A DNA stretch of 43,264 bases from Clostridia bacterium. GTDB lineage: Bacteria; Bacillota; Clostridia; Peptostreptococcales; Anaerovoracaceae. The stretch spans positions 1 through 43,264 of the forward strand of contig CAJTER010000036.1 in the NCBI GenBank assembly GCA_910575405.1, given 5' to 3'. A model generated the notes under the pieces. That model did no database searches. It saw only the letters and a list, made by a program, of their open reading frames with translations, and was not told the origin of the DNA. This document shows, one piece after another, positions 17,044 to 26,559 of the stretch (position 1 is the first letter of the stretch; each line of letters begins with the position of its first letter). The position numbers and the translations under genes are program-made.

Positions 17044-17085
17044 TTTTTGGCTCCGTTAATAAGGCCGTAGGCCTTATACCAAAAA
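17044..17085 (+). other. Double-stem hairpin between carD-like and PIN/TRAM genes
   Basis: Outer arms TTTTTGG (17044-17050) and CCAAAAA (17079-17085) enclose a perfect inner hairpin TAAGGCC-GTA-GGCCTTA (17060-17076). It starts directly behind the carD-like stop and has no strong T-run, so partial termination or RNA processing is likely. Confidence 0.6.
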
Positions 17086-17112
17086 ATTTAGAGAAGGGAG
17101 GGATGGAACAAA

Positions 17113-18222
17113 ATGTTAGGAAAGCTAATGAGACTGGTTTTTACAGTAGTAGGCGCCATAGTTGGTTATGGTGTGTTTTTTTTGGCAAGGTTTCTACTGG
17201 ATATTTCAGGTTATGGGAAACAGATTCAGCTGTCCGTGACGCAGGAAATCTGCATTGCCGCACTTTTTGTAATTATTTTTGGATTAATATTTTTCAGACT
17301 AACGCCTACGCTGGGAAAACAGAGCAGCAAGGTGGCGGACAATATTGAGACGGATTTGCAAAAACTATCGGCAAATGATCTGGTTATGGGTACAGTAGGA
17401 CTCATTGCGGGACTCATTATTGCCTATCTCATCAGTCAGATTTATGCCGGGATTCCGGTGCCTCTTGTAGGCGTGGTATTAAATATCATAACGTATTTTG
17501 TGCTGGGCTTTCTTGGCGTCGTTATTGCTACAAGAAAAGGGTCGGATATCCGCGCCGCGTGGCTGAACGCCAGGAAAAATGCCGCGGGAGAGAAAGGCGG
17601 TAAGAGCAAAGAGCGGGATGCGACTCCGAAAATTTTCGACACTAGTGTGATTATTGACGGAAGAATTGCCGATATCATGAAAACCGGATTTTTGGAAGGA
17701 ACGATTGTCATACCGGAATTCGTTCTCGTAGAGCTTCGCCATATTGCCGATTCCTCAGATTCGCTCAAAAGAAACAGAGGACGCCGGGGTCTGGACATTC
17801 TCAACAAAATACAAAGCGATTATGGTATTGAGATTTACGATACTACATCCGAAAAATCCCTAGACGAAATTCCTGAAGTGGATGTAAAGCTTTTAAAGCT
17901 GGCCCAGATCATGAATGGAAAAGTCGTTACTAATGATTTTAACCTCAACAAAGTAGCGGCCATAAAAGGCGTGGAAGTACTCAATATTAATGAACTGGCG
18001 AACACTTTAAAACCAGTAGTCCTTCCAGGAGAGGAAATGACGCTGTTTCTTGTCAAGGAAGGGAAGGAAAGCAATCAGGCAGTCGCATATTTAGACGATG
18101 GAACAATGATTGTAGTCGAAGAGGGAAGACGGCATATTGGCAAGACCATCAAGGTTTTAGTCACCAGTGTGCTTCAGACTGCGGCAGGCCGTATGATTTT
18201 TGCAAAACCGGCCTTTAAATAA
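17113..18222 (+). CDS. Membrane-anchored PIN/TRAM domain protein (YacL type)
   Basis: 369 residues: four predicted membrane helices in the first 145 residues, then a PIN nuclease-like domain starting [16 protein letters not shown] with the acidic residues expected of a PIN active site (DTS, ELRH, TNDFNL), and a C-terminal TRAM domain (from about 300). This is the architecture of Bacillus YacL. A role in RNA handling at the membrane is inferred from PIN plus TRAM; the exact substrate is unknown. GGGAGGG precedes the ATG region. Confidence 0.93.
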   Translation: MLGKLMRLVFTVVGAIVGYGVFFLARFLLDISGYGKQIQLSVTQEICIAALFVIIFGLIFFRLTPTLGKQSSKVADNIETDLQKLSANDLVMGTVGLIAGLIIAYLISQIYAGIPVPLVGVVLNIITYFVLGFLGVVIATRKGSDIRAAWLNARKNAAGEKGGKSKERDATPKIFDTSVIIDGRIADIMKTGFLEGTIVIPEFVLVELRHIADSSDSLKRNRGRRGLDILNKIQSDYGIEIYDTTSEKSLDEIPEVDVKLLKLAQIMNGKVVTNDFNLNKVAAIKGVEVLNINELANTLKPVVLPGEEMTLFLVKEGKESNQAVAYLDDGTMIVVEEGRRHIGKTIKVLVTSVLQTAAGRMIFAKPAFK

Positions 18223-18317
18223 CAGGGACAGGATGTAAAAAGCCTAAAAAGTGCAAAGACGCAGAGAAAAAAGCAGGAAAAAACGGACTTGAAAAATTGC
18301 AATCAGGTGGTCTTGAA

Positions 18318-19463
18318 ATGTATAACAACAAAAAAACTGCAGTAATTATTGCAGCGGCAGGGATGGGGACGCGAATGGGCGGCAGCGTGCCAAAGCAGTA
18401 TATGAAGATCGGTGGAGAACCCATACTGCTCAAAACGATACGGGCCTTTTGCGGCAACGAGCATATAGATTATGTATTTGTCGTAACAAACAAGGAGTAC
18501 GTGGACTATGGCCTGCAGCTTCGGGAGGACTATGGCCTGACAAAAGTCATATCCGTGGTAGAAGGGGGAAAGGAACGGCAGGATTCTGTATACTGCGCCC
18601 TTCAGGAGATCAACAGAAAGAGACCTGGAGTCGAATATGTGCTGGTGCACGATGGGGCACGCCCCTTTGTCAGTCAGGAAACCATTGACTTTGTCATTGC
18701 GGCAGCAGCTGGGGTAGGCGCTGCCGTTGCCTGTGTACCGGTAAAAAACAGCATCCGTCAGGGGGATGGCACGGACAGCAAGAATATTGAGCGGAAAAAC
18801 CTCTATTCCGTCCAGACTCCTCAGGGCTTTAAAAAATCCATTCTCATGGAAGCTTATGAAACCGCCTTTTCAGATGGCTATTACGGCACGGATGACGCCG
18901 GACTGGTGGAGCGCATTGGTCAGCCTGTGGAACTGGTACGGGGACAGTACAATAATATTAAAATTACAACAAAAGAGGATATGCCTATGGAAAGCAGAGC
19001 AGGAACCGGATTTGATGTACACCGGCTGACCGAAGGTCGGCCCCTGATATTGGGAGGCGTGGAGATTCCCTTTGAAAAGGGCCTTCTGGGACATTCAGAT
19101 GCAGATGTGCTGATACATGCGCTGATGGATGCCCTGCTGGGAGCCGCGGGTCTGGGAGATATCGGTCAGCACTTTCCAGATACAGATGAGGCTTACAGGG
19201 GTATTTCCAGCCTGAAGCTTTTAGAAAAGGTAAAGCTGCTGTTGGAGGAGGAATTTTACAAAATCAGCAATGCGGATATGACCGTCATTGCCCAGCGGCC
19301 CAAGATAAAATCGTATATTGGCAATATGAAGAAAAATATAGCAGAGACCCTGGAAATTGAGGAAAGCCGAATCAATATCAAGGCAACGACAACCGAACAG
19401 CTGGGCTTTACCGGCAGGGGAGAAGGAATCGCGGCACAGGCAGTCTGTCTGCTGTACAGGTGA
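18318..19463 (+). CDS. ispDF: Bifunctional IspD-IspF isoprenoid enzyme
   Basis: 381 residues. The N-terminal IspD part (1 to about 222) has the nucleotide-binding loop [17 protein letters not shown] and [11 protein letters not shown]. The C-terminal IspF part (from about 225) has the zinc-site GTGFDVHRL and [18 protein letters not shown] plus [10 protein letters not shown]. They catalyse the third and fifth steps of the MEP pathway: CDP-methylerythritol formation and MEcPP cyclisation. ATG 18318 follows CAGGTGG by 7 nt; an in-frame TTG at 18297 lacks a ribosome binding site. IspDF fusions are known in some bacteria but the domains are separate in most Firmicutes. Confidence 0.95.
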   Translation: MYNNKKTAVIIAAAGMGTRMGGSVPKQYMKIGGEPILLKTIRAFCGNEHIDYVFVVTNKEYVDYGLQLREDYGLTKVISVVEGGKERQDSVYCALQEINRKRPGVEYVLVHDGARPFVSQETIDFVIAAAAGVGAAVACVPVKNSIRQGDGTDSKNIERKNLYSVQTPQGFKKSILMEAYETAFSDGYYGTDDAGLVERIGQPVELVRGQYNNIKITTKEDMPMESRAGTGFDVHRLTEGRPLILGGVEIPFEKGLLGHSDADVLIHALMDALLGAAGLGDIGQHFPDTDEAYRGISSLKLLEKVKLLLEEEFYKISNADMTVIAQRPKIKSYIGNMKKNIAETLEIEESRINIKATTTEQLGFTGRGEGIAAQAVCLLYR

Positions 19464-19506
19464 GTTTTAATACAACCGAGTTTAGATAAAGGAGAGCATG
19501 CAGAAA

Positions 19507-21234
19507 ATGAGATTATCAAAAATGCACTTAAAAACACTTAGGGAAGTACCAAATGAAGCGGAAATTCCAAGCCACATTCTGCTCCTGAGAACCGGCATGA
19601 TACGAAAGCTGGTTTCAGGGGTTTACGGCTTTATGCCCATGGGATGGCGCTCTGTCCGCAAAATCGAAGATATTATTCGTCAGGAGATGGATCGGGCGGG
19701 CGGCCAGGAAATCCACATGTCTGCCGTACAGCCTGCCGAGCTGTGGGAAGAATCCGGACGCTGGTTTGCTTATGGACCGGAGCTTTGGAGACTGAAGGAT
19801 CGAAATGGCCGGGATTTCTGCCTGGGACCGACTCACGAAGAAATTTTTACCGACTTAATCCGCAGCGACGTATCCTCCCACCGTCAGCTTCCCATGAACT
19901 TATATCAGATCCAGACAAAATACAGAGACGAGGCGCGCCCTCGCTTTGGCCTCATGAGAAGCCGTGAATTTATCATGAAGGACTCCTATTCCTTTGACAA
20001 GGATCAGGCGGGACTTGATAAAAGCTATCAGGATATGTATGAAACCTATGAACGTATCTTTACAAGGTGCGGTCTCAACTTCCGCCCGGTAGAAGCGGAT
20101 ACAGGAGCTATCGGCGGCAGCAACTCCCACGAATTTACGGCCCTTTCCGAAGTAGGAGAAAGTGAAATCGCTTACTGCGAGAGCTGCAATATGGCGGCTA
20201 CGGTAGAACGGGCGCAGTGTGTTGACGCAGAAGCTTCTTACGCAGCAGAGCTTCCTGTCGAAGAAGTCCATACTCCGGGAACAAAGACCATCGAGGCGGT
20301 GGCAGACCTTCTGGGGCTTGAAAAGGAACAGACCATAAAAGCGCTCCTCTTTGTCACTTATGATGAAGAAGGAAAGGAAAACGGCTATGTGGCAGCCTTT
20401 GTAAGAGGCGATCGGGAGCTGAACATGACAAAGCTGATCAATGCTCTGGGGATTCCGGAGCATTCCATCGAGTTTGCTGACGAAGCGAAAATGAGCCAGG
20501 CAACCGGCTGTGTAGGCGGTTTTACCGGCCCGACCAAGCTTCACGATTGCACTATCGTTGTTGACAGCGAGCTTCCGGGCCTCAAAAATCTGTGCGCTGG
20601 AGCATGCAGGGAAGACTATCATCTGAAAAATGTCAATTATGGAAGAGACTATAAGGGCGACATTGTTACAGATATCAAGGTACTGCAGGAAGGAGATCCA
20701 TGTCCAATATGCGGAGCGCCTGTCAAGCATACGAGAGGCATTGAAGTGGGCCAGGTCTTCAAACTCGGCACAAAATACAGCGAATCCATGGGAGCAACCT
20801 ATAAAGATGAAAACCAGAAGGATCAGCTCATCGTAATGGGATGCTACGGCATCGGCGTTACCAGAACCCTTGCAGCAGTCGTAGAGCAGCATCACGATGA
20901 AAACGGCATTATCTGGCCTGTGGCAATTGCGCCTTACCATGTCATCATTACTGTGATGAAGCCGGACGATGACATCCAGTCCAAAGTAGCAGATGATATC
21001 TGCGCCCAGCTGGAGACAGCTGGTATTGAGGTCCTGCTGGACGATAGAAAGGAGCGGCCGGGCGTCAAATTCAAGGATGCGGATCTTTTGGGAATACCAG
21101 TACGCATTACAGTAGGAAGAGGGGCCGCAGACGGCATCATCGAATACAAACTGAGAAGAGATGCGGACAAAGAAGAAATTTCCGTCCAGGATGGTATTGC
21201 AAGAGCAATCGAAATCGTAAATGCGGAAAAATAA
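19507..21234 (+). CDS. proS: Prolyl-tRNA synthetase, bacterial type
   Basis: 575 residues from ATG 19507. The N-terminus matches the family (MRLSKMHLKTLREVPNEAEI). Class II motifs: GVYGFMPMGWRSVRKIE (motif 1), TKYRDEARPRFGLMRSREF (motif 2) and GCYGIGVTRT (motif 3). Between motifs 2 and 3 sits the YbaK-like editing insertion (about 225-385), which removes Ala-tRNA-Pro. The C-terminal anticodon-binding domain runs from about 470. An ATG at 19498 is 3 nt from AAAGGAG (too close), while 19507 is 12 nt away and fits the family start; either is possible. Confidence 0.96.
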   Translation: MRLSKMHLKTLREVPNEAEIPSHILLLRTGMIRKLVSGVYGFMPMGWRSVRKIEDIIRQEMDRAGGQEIHMSAVQPAELWEESGRWFAYGPELWRLKDRNGRDFCLGPTHEEIFTDLIRSDVSSHRQLPMNLYQIQTKYRDEARPRFGLMRSREFIMKDSYSFDKDQAGLDKSYQDMYETYERIFTRCGLNFRPVEADTGAIGGSNSHEFTALSEVGESEIAYCESCNMAATVERAQCVDAEASYAAELPVEEVHTPGTKTIEAVADLLGLEKEQTIKALLFVTYDEEGKENGYVAAFVRGDRELNMTKLINALGIPEHSIEFADEAKMSQATGCVGGFTGPTKLHDCTIVVDSELPGLKNLCAGACREDYHLKNVNYGRDYKGDIVTDIKVLQEGDPCPICGAPVKHTRGIEVGQVFKLGTKYSESMGATYKDENQKDQLIVMGCYGIGVTRTLAAVVEQHHDENGIIWPVAIAPYHVIITVMKPDDDIQSKVADDICAQLETAGIEVLLDDRKERPGVKFKDADLLGIPVRITVGRGAADGIIEYKLRRDADKEEISVQDGIARAIEIVNAEK

Positions 21235-21299
21235 AGAAGAAGGAATACCTGTACTTTGTACCTGCTGAGGCGCGAAGTGCAGAGAGCTGCAGAGGGATT

Positions 21300-21881
21300 A
21301 TGAAGGAGAGCAGGAAAAAGGCACTTAAGGAGCACGGAAGCCTATTTTGGGAATTTTTCAAAATCGGACTCTTTACCATCGGAGGAGGTATGGCCATGTT
21401 GCCTCTGATCCAAAAGGTTGCGGTAGAGGACAAAAAGTGGCTGGAGGAAGACGACATGGTGGACTGTCTGGCTGTAAGTCAGGCCCTTCCAGGTGTCATC
21501 GTCATCAACAGCGCCACGTATATTGGAAAACGCAGGCAGGGTCTGACCGGCTCACTGGCTGCATCTCTTGGAGTGATTCTGCCTTCCTTTTTAATCATCA
21601 TTTTGGTTGTAACACTGCTGGGAAGCATTGGTGAAAATTCCTATGTTACAGGCGCCTTTACTGGAGTAAAAGCAGCTGTCTGCGGTCTCGTGCTGGTGTC
21701 AGCCTGCAAACTGGGAAAACAGATCCTCAAAGGCCCCTTTCAGTGGACAATGGCTATCCTGGCTTTTGCTGCCATCGGCATATTCCGTATAACAGCGCTG
21801 TGGGCCATCCTGGCCGGAGCAGCAGCAGGCATTGTCTATCTGCAGATTCGCAGTAAAAAAGCCGGGAAGGAGAAACAATGA
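21300..21881 (+). CDS. Chromate transporter half-protein 1 (CHR domain)
   Basis: 193 residues with a single CHR domain, beginning FFKIGLFTIGGGMAMLPLI and containing AVSQALPGVIVINSATYIG, followed by four or five membrane helices. CHR proteins export chromate or related oxyanions; short ones work in pairs. The next gene encodes the second half and overlaps it by 4 nt (ATGA), so the two likely form a heterodimer. Chromate as actual substrate is not proven. Confidence 0.92.
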   Translation: MKESRKKALKEHGSLFWEFFKIGLFTIGGGMAMLPLIQKVAVEDKKWLEEDDMVDCLAVSQALPGVIVINSATYIGKRRQGLTGSLAASLGVILPSFLIIILVVTLLGSIGENSYVTGAFTGVKAAVCGLVLVSACKLGKQILKGPFQWTMAILAFAAIGIFRITALWAILAGAAAGIVYLQIRSKKAGKEKQ

Positions 21882-22447
21882 TCATTTTATATCTCTTTTC
21901 CATGTTTTTCAGAATTGGGTTGTTCAGCTTTGGCGGCGGCCTTGCCATGCTGCCCCTGATCTTTCAGAGCGTCCAGGAGTTCGGCTTTATGACAGCCGCG
22001 GAGTTTTCCAACCTGGTGGCCCTGTCTCAAGTCACGCCGGGACCGATTGCAGTCAATGCGGCAACCTTCGTAGGATTTAATTACGCGGGCCTTCTGGGAG
22101 CAGTGGCAGCGACACTGGGAGTCTGTATGCCGGCCTTCCTTTTGATGCTCATCGTAATGAAGTTCATGGAAAAATTCAAGGAAAGCAGGGGGCTTCAGGG
22201 CGCTTTTGCCGGAATCCGGCCTGTAACTGTGGGCCTCATCGGAGCAGCCGCCATTTTTGTGGCCGAGACATCCCTGATAAACGGTAAGTTGTTTTCCATG
22301 AAGCTGCTGGAAGATCCCCTTTCTTATATCAACGGGATCCCTCTGGCAATTTTTGCAGTAACCTTGCTTTTAGCAGGAAAGTTCAAAATCAGTCCCATTA
22401 AAATCACCATTTTAATGGCAATAGTAGGAGCAGTATTATGTGGATAG
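21878..22447 (+). CDS. Chromate transporter half-protein 2 (CHR domain)
   Basis: 189 residues, homologous to the preceding half: FFRIGLFSFGGGLAMLPLIF and ALSQVTPGPIAVNAATFVGF. The start overlaps the previous stop (ATGA), and its own end overlaps the Nudix gene by 10 nt, so expression of the three is coupled. Confidence 0.92.
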   Translation: MIILYLFSMFFRIGLFSFGGGLAMLPLIFQSVQEFGFMTAAEFSNLVALSQVTPGPIAVNAATFVGFNYAGLLGAVAATLGVCMPAFLLMLIVMKFMEKFKESRGLQGAFAGIRPVTVGLIGAAAIFVAETSLINGKLFSMKLLEDPLSYINGIPLAIFAVTLLLAGKFKISPIKITILMAIVGAVLCG

Positions 22448-22890
22448 GCGGAGTAAGAGTCATTTTATTAGATAATGAAAACCGGCTTCTCATGGTAAAG
22501 CAGAGCCATAAGGAGCGGGACGTATGGATGGTTCCTGGTGGCGGCGTAGAAGAAGGCGAAACTTCCAGGGAGGCTGGAGTCAGAGAAATGTTGGAAGAGA
22601 CCGGACTGAAGGTAAAAATGGAAAAACTCATCTGGCATGTAGAGGAAGTTTCAGCAGAGCGGGGACAGCGGTTCGTAAACTTTTTTCTGGCAGAGCCGGA
22701 AGGTGGAACCCTGCAGCTGGGATCGGATCCGGAGCTTGGCGAGGATTGCCAGGTCCTGCGGGAGCTGCGCTTTATGTCCCGGGAAGAAATAAACCAGCTG
22801 GAGGGTCTGTACCCCGAATACCTGCGGGATGAGCTCTGGCAGGTGCTGGAGGAAAAGGCTGGGCATGATGCCTTTAAAATAAGAAAATAG
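22438..22890 (+). CDS. Nudix hydrolase
   Basis: 150 residues with a complete Nudix box GX5EX7REUXEEXGU: GGVEEGETSREAGVREMLEE plus TGL (about residues 37-59). Nudix enzymes hydrolyse nucleoside diphosphates linked to another group, as in nucleotide sanitising or ADP-ribose cleavage; substrate not predictable here. The start lies within the last 10 nt of the preceding chromate transporter gene. Confidence 0.9.
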   Translation: MWIGGVRVILLDNENRLLMVKQSHKERDVWMVPGGGVEEGETSREAGVREMLEETGLKVKMEKLIWHVEEVSAERGQRFVNFFLAEPEGGTLQLGSDPELGEDCQVLRELRFMSREEINQLEGLYPEYLRDELWQVLEEKAGHDAFKIRK

Positions 22891-22922
22891 AGCAACGAGA
22901 AAAAGGAAACGAGGTGAATGTA

Positions 22923-23138
22923 TTGGGTGTCAATTCAAACTGGGTATGTCCCAAATGCAAAAATCGAGGAGCTGAAACCGATCAATTCCAGGCAACAGGA
23001 GGGAACCTTGCCAAGATTTTTGACGTACAAAACAAAAAATTTACAACCGTAAGCTGCACCAGATGCGGATTTACAGAGCTGTATCGGGGAAATACAGACG
23101 ATGTAATGAATGTGCTGGATCTCTTCTTTGGCGGCTGA
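22923..23138 (+). CDS. Small zinc-ribbon protein
   Basis: 71 residues with two CxxC pairs, CPKC and CTRC, about 37 residues apart, and the family-like stretch LAKIFDVQNKKFTTVSCTRCG. Probable zinc-binding nucleic-acid or structural protein of unknown role. Start choice: GAGGTGA (22911-22917) is an excellent ribosome binding site 5 nt before TTG 22923, while an upstream GTG at 22914 overlaps that site. TTG is therefore preferred, but GTG is not excluded. Confidence 0.8.
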   Translation: MGVNSNWVCPKCKNRGAETDQFQATGGNLAKIFDVQNKKFTTVSCTRCGFTELYRGNTDDVMNVLDLFFGG

Positions 23139-23198
23139 CAGCCTGAAACCCGGAGAAGAGCGTGAAGCGGAAGGTAAACAAAAAAGGAGAATACAAAA

Positions 23199-23687
23199 AT
23201 GAAACGTGTAAAATTTGAAATGGAAAGCGGCGATGTGATGATTGGCGAACTGTATCCGGAAAAAGCTCCGGAAACGGTTGAGAACTTTGTAAAGCTGGTG
23301 GAAGAAGGCTTTTATGACGGCCTGACCTTCCACAGGGTCATTCCCGGCTTTATGATTCAGGGCGGCTGCCCGCTTGGAAACGGAACAGGCGGCCCAGGCC
23401 ACACCATTAAAGGCGAATTCCTGGCAAACGGGTTTAACAATGACCTGAAGCACGAGCGGGGCGTGCTTTCCATGGCAAGAGCTATGGATCCAAACTCAGC
23501 AGGCTCCCAGTTCTTCATTATGGTGGCAACTGCTCCCCATCTGGACGGCGAATATGCTAGTTTTGGAAAAATCATCGAAGGCATGGAGGCGGCAGACAAA
23601 ATCGTCAGCGTTAAAACCGGTTTTAACGACAAGCCAAAAGATCCACAGGTAATGAAAAAAGTAACTATCGAAGAAGTGGAGGACTAA
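23199..23687 (+). CDS. Cyclophilin-type peptidyl-prolyl isomerase
   Basis: 162 residues, compact bacterial cyclophilin: ENFVKLVEEGFYDGLTFHRV, IPGFMIQGGCP, LSMARAMDPNSAGSQFFI and FGKIIEGME are all typical, including the active-site Arg in FHRV and the Gln in MIQGG. Cytoplasmic protein-folding helper; no signal peptide. AAAAAAGGAG precedes the ATG. Confidence 0.95.
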   Translation: MKRVKFEMESGDVMIGELYPEKAPETVENFVKLVEEGFYDGLTFHRVIPGFMIQGGCPLGNGTGGPGHTIKGEFLANGFNNDLKHERGVLSMARAMDPNSAGSQFFIMVATAPHLDGEYASFGKIIEGMEAADKIVSVKTGFNDKPKDPQVMKKVTIEEVED

Positions 23688-23803
23688 TCCAGCGGCAGGA
23701 CGGTTTTGAACCTTTGGCAGGAGCCTGAGGCAGCCCGGTCTGCCAGAGCTGCGCAAATAAAAGAGGAAAAAACAAAGAACTGCATGAAAAGGAGGAAGCA
23801 GAC

Positions 23804-25204
23804 ATGGGTGTATTAATTAAAAACGGTACAGTTGTTACAGCAGAAAGCGAATTTCAGTCCGATGTATATATGGAAGGCGAAACAATTGCGGCAATCGGCA
23901 AAAACCTTCCCCAAAAGGACGGCGATGAAGTCATCGACGCAGCAGGAAAATACATCCTGCCCGGCGGCGTTGACCAGCACGTGCACTTTTCCTTTACCTA
24001 CAACGGCAGCAAAGTGCGGGGCTTTGAAACTTCCGACGCGGCAGCAGTAGGCGGGACTACCACGCTGATTGAATTTGTCAACCAGGAAAAGGGCAAGGGT
24101 CTCATTGAAACCCTGGAAAACTACAAGGCTTCCGACGCGGACGGCATTGCCATGGTAGACTACGCCTTCCACAGTGTTATGACAGATCCGAGAGAAGAAG
24201 TCATCGAAGAAATTCCCAAGATGGCCGAGGCCGGATATCCGACTATGAAACTCTTCATGGCATACAAAGGCATGTTCTTCCACGCAGATGACGATGCCAT
24301 CCTCAAGGCCCTGCAAAAAGGAAAAGAAGCAGGCGTCACTATCATGGTGCATGCGGAAAACGCAGACATGATCGATGTCCTGACCAAACAGCTCATTGCA
24401 GAAGGAAAGACCGCTCCCTATTACCATGCCGTTTCCAGACCGCCTGTAGTAGAGGCAGAGGCCACAAGGCGCGCCATTTACCTGGCAGAGCTGGCAGACG
24501 CGCCAATTTATATTGTGCACGTTACCTGCAGGGAAGCCCTGGAAGAAATCAAACAGGCCTATAGCAGAGGGCAGGCTGTCTACGGCGAAACCTGCGCCCA
24601 CTATCTGGTACTGGATACCGAGGATTTGGCAAAGCCGGACTTTGAAGGCGCTAAATACGTATGCTCACCGGCCCTCCGTACAGAAGAGCATCGGAAGGCC
24701 CTGTGGGAAGCAGTAGATCGCAAGTGGCTCAACGCCATCAGCTCGGATCACTGCGGCTTTGACTACGAAAACCAAAAGCACATGGGCTTTGGAGAAGGAA
24801 AGTCCTTTGCCGACATTCCAAACGGAGCGCCTGGCCTGCAAAACCGCATCAACATCCTCTGGACCTACGGCGTATGCCAGGGAAAACTCTCCCCTTCAAG
24901 ACTGGTAGACCTCTGCTGCACAATGCCTGCCAAAATCAATGGCCTGCAAACAAAAGGCCGCATTGAAACCGGCTGCGACGGAGATATCGTTATTTTTGAT
25001 CCGGACTACAGAGGAACCATGAGCGTAAAAAATAACCTGGAAGGCGTAGACTATTCACCGTTTGAAGGCTTTGAACAAAAGGGCCGGCCCGACACCGTTT
25101 TCCTGCGCGGCCAAAAAATTGTAGAAAGTGGTAAATACATCGGCCAGAAAGGTCAGGGAAAATTCGTACCAGGAAAACCATTTGGAGCAGCTTACAAGGG
25201 CTAG
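23804..25204 (+). CDS. hydA: Dihydropyrimidinase/D-hydantoinase
   Basis: 466 residues, amidohydrolase fold. Metal ligands visible: H59 and H61 (DQHVHF), the carbamylated lysine K149 in MKLFMAYKG with Tyr154, histidines in MVHAENAD and IVHVT, and the Asp of SSDHCGFD. It opens cyclic ureides such as dihydropyrimidines or 5-substituted hydantoins to N-carbamoyl amino acids. AAAGGAGGAAG precedes ATG 23804. The next gene is an M20-type carbamoylase candidate, so the pair would carry a ureide to the free amino acid, CO2 and ammonia. Confidence 0.93.
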   Translation: MGVLIKNGTVVTAESEFQSDVYMEGETIAAIGKNLPQKDGDEVIDAAGKYILPGGVDQHVHFSFTYNGSKVRGFETSDAAAVGGTTTLIEFVNQEKGKGLIETLENYKASDADGIAMVDYAFHSVMTDPREEVIEEIPKMAEAGYPTMKLFMAYKGMFFHADDDAILKALQKGKEAGVTIMVHAENADMIDVLTKQLIAEGKTAPYYHAVSRPPVVEAEATRRAIYLAELADAPIYIVHVTCREALEEIKQAYSRGQAVYGETCAHYLVLDTEDLAKPDFEGAKYVCSPALRTEEHRKALWEAVDRKWLNAISSDHCGFDYENQKHMGFGEGKSFADIPNGAPGLQNRINILWTYGVCQGKLSPSRLVDLCCTMPAKINGLQTKGRIETGCDGDIVIFDPDYRGTMSVKNNLEGVDYSPFEGFEQKGRPDTVFLRGQKIVESGKYIGQKGQGKFVPGKPFGAAYKG

Positions 25205-25216
25205 TACACTAGGCCG

Positions 25217-25237
25217 GTATGCCATACACTGGCATAC
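25217..25237 (+). other. Perfect 8-bp hairpin between hydantoinase and carbamoylase genes
   Basis: GTATGCCA (25217-25224), loop TACAC, TGGCATAC (25230-25237), just after a CTAGTACACTAG palindrome (25201-25212) that contains the hydA stop. There is no T-run, so it is likely an mRNA stability element rather than a terminator. Confidence 0.55.
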
Positions 25238-25290
25238 TGCGGCGGAGAAGCAAAGCCGCGTAAAGAACAAAAAACAGAGGACATAATAAT

Positions 25291-26523
25291 ATGAAGATTA
25301 ACGAAAAGCGGCTCCTGGCAGATCTCACTGCCCTGCGGGAATTTACCGATACTCCGGGGAAAGGCGTCACCCGCTTTTCCTACGGAGCACAGGATCAAAG
25401 GGCGCGGGAATACCTCTTTGGGGAAGCAAATCAGCTGGGATGCAGCATAAAAGTCGATGCACTGAAAAACGTGCGCATTATGATGCCCCAAAACATGGAA
25501 GGCAGAAAACGGGTGGTAATGGGTTCCCATATTGATACTGTCCGAAACGGCGGATGGCTGGACGGCATCTACGGTGTGACCAGCGGCCTGGAAGTCCTGA
25601 GAACCTTAAAGGATGCCGAACTCGGCAAAAATCTGGAGCTGGTCATCTTTGCAGAGGAAGAAGGCTCAAACTTTGGCTCCACCATGACCGGCAGCAAATT
25701 TATTTCCGGCATTTACACAGAGCCGGATCTGGAAAAACTGAAAACAGACAAAGGCATTACCTTAAAGGAAATCCTGCAAAATCCACCGCCTGAGGCGATT
25801 GCCCAGGTGCCCTGGGACTTTTCACAGATAGAGGCCATGCTGGAGCTGCACATTGAACAGGGCCCGGTTTTAGAACAGGAAGGCCTGCCCCTTGGCATTG
25901 TAGACACAATTTTCGGCATGAAAGTCATGGAAGTTGAGCTGAGCGGAACGGGAAATCACGCCGGAGCATCTCCCATGGAAGGCAGAAGGGATGCCCTGTG
26001 CGCGGCAGCAGAATGCATCGTGGCAGCAGAATCCCTGGTAAAACCCCACGGACGCGCAGTAGCAACTGCAGGAAAAATCAGCATTCGCCCGGACTGCTCC
26101 AACGTAATCCCCGAAAGCGCGCTTTTTACCATAGAAGTGCGGGACAGGGAAGAAGAAACCATCAGCCGCTATATGGAGCAAATCAAAGAGGAAATCCGTA
26201 GCATCTGCCAAAGGCGCGGCATCGGCTGCCAGATACGGGAAACCTCCCAGTCAAAGCCTCTGGCCCTGGATCGGGAGCTCATCGGGAAGATGGACAGTCT
26301 GGCGCAGAGCAGGAACATACCGGCCAAAATCATGGACAGCGGTGCAGTTCACGATGCCTGCATGATCGCAAAGCACGCCAAAACAGGCATGATCTTCGTT
26401 CCCAGCATCGGCGGCAGGAGCCACGTCCCCCAGGAAAACACCCGGGAAGAACACCTGCTGCAGGGAGCACAATTCCTGCTGGAGCTGGCAGCAGACCTGA
26501 CCGGCGCGGAAGAAAACCACTAA
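25291..26523 (+). CDS. M20 family amidase: N-carbamoyl-L-amino acid hydrolase type
   Basis: 410 residues. Di-zinc M20 site: H80 and D82 in GSHIDTV, bridging D91 (GWLDG), E122-E124 in FAEEEGSNFG, H187 in LHIEQGPVLE and a C-terminal His in GRSHVPQE. The lid/dimerisation domain is inserted in the middle. This subgroup includes N-carbamoyl-L-amino acid hydrolases, beta-ureidopropionases and allantoate amidohydrolases. The neighbouring hydantoinase favours cleavage of a carbamoyl amino acid. The exact substrate cannot be decided by eye. Confidence 0.91.
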   Translation: MKINEKRLLADLTALREFTDTPGKGVTRFSYGAQDQRAREYLFGEANQLGCSIKVDALKNVRIMMPQNMEGRKRVVMGSHIDTVRNGGWLDGIYGVTSGLEVLRTLKDAELGKNLELVIFAEEEGSNFGSTMTGSKFISGIYTEPDLEKLKTDKGITLKEILQNPPPEAIAQVPWDFSQIEAMLELHIEQGPVLEQEGLPLGIVDTIFGMKVMEVELSGTGNHAGASPMEGRRDALCAAAECIVAAESLVKPHGRAVATAGKISIRPDCSNVIPESALFTIEVRDREEETISRYMEQIKEEIRSICQRRGIGCQIRETSQSKPLALDRELIGKMDSLAQSRNIPAKIMDSGAVHDACMIAKHAKTGMIFVPSIGGRSHVPQENTREEHLLQGAQFLLELAADLTGAEENH

Positions 26524-26559
26524 TTCCCCTCAGCCGGGCAGCCAGAGAGGAGGTCAGAT

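Noticed and set aside
19900-20940. A 346-codon frame opposite proS
   Set aside because: Antisense shadow of proS with no motifs, and it covers the conserved catalytic and editing domains of the synthetase.
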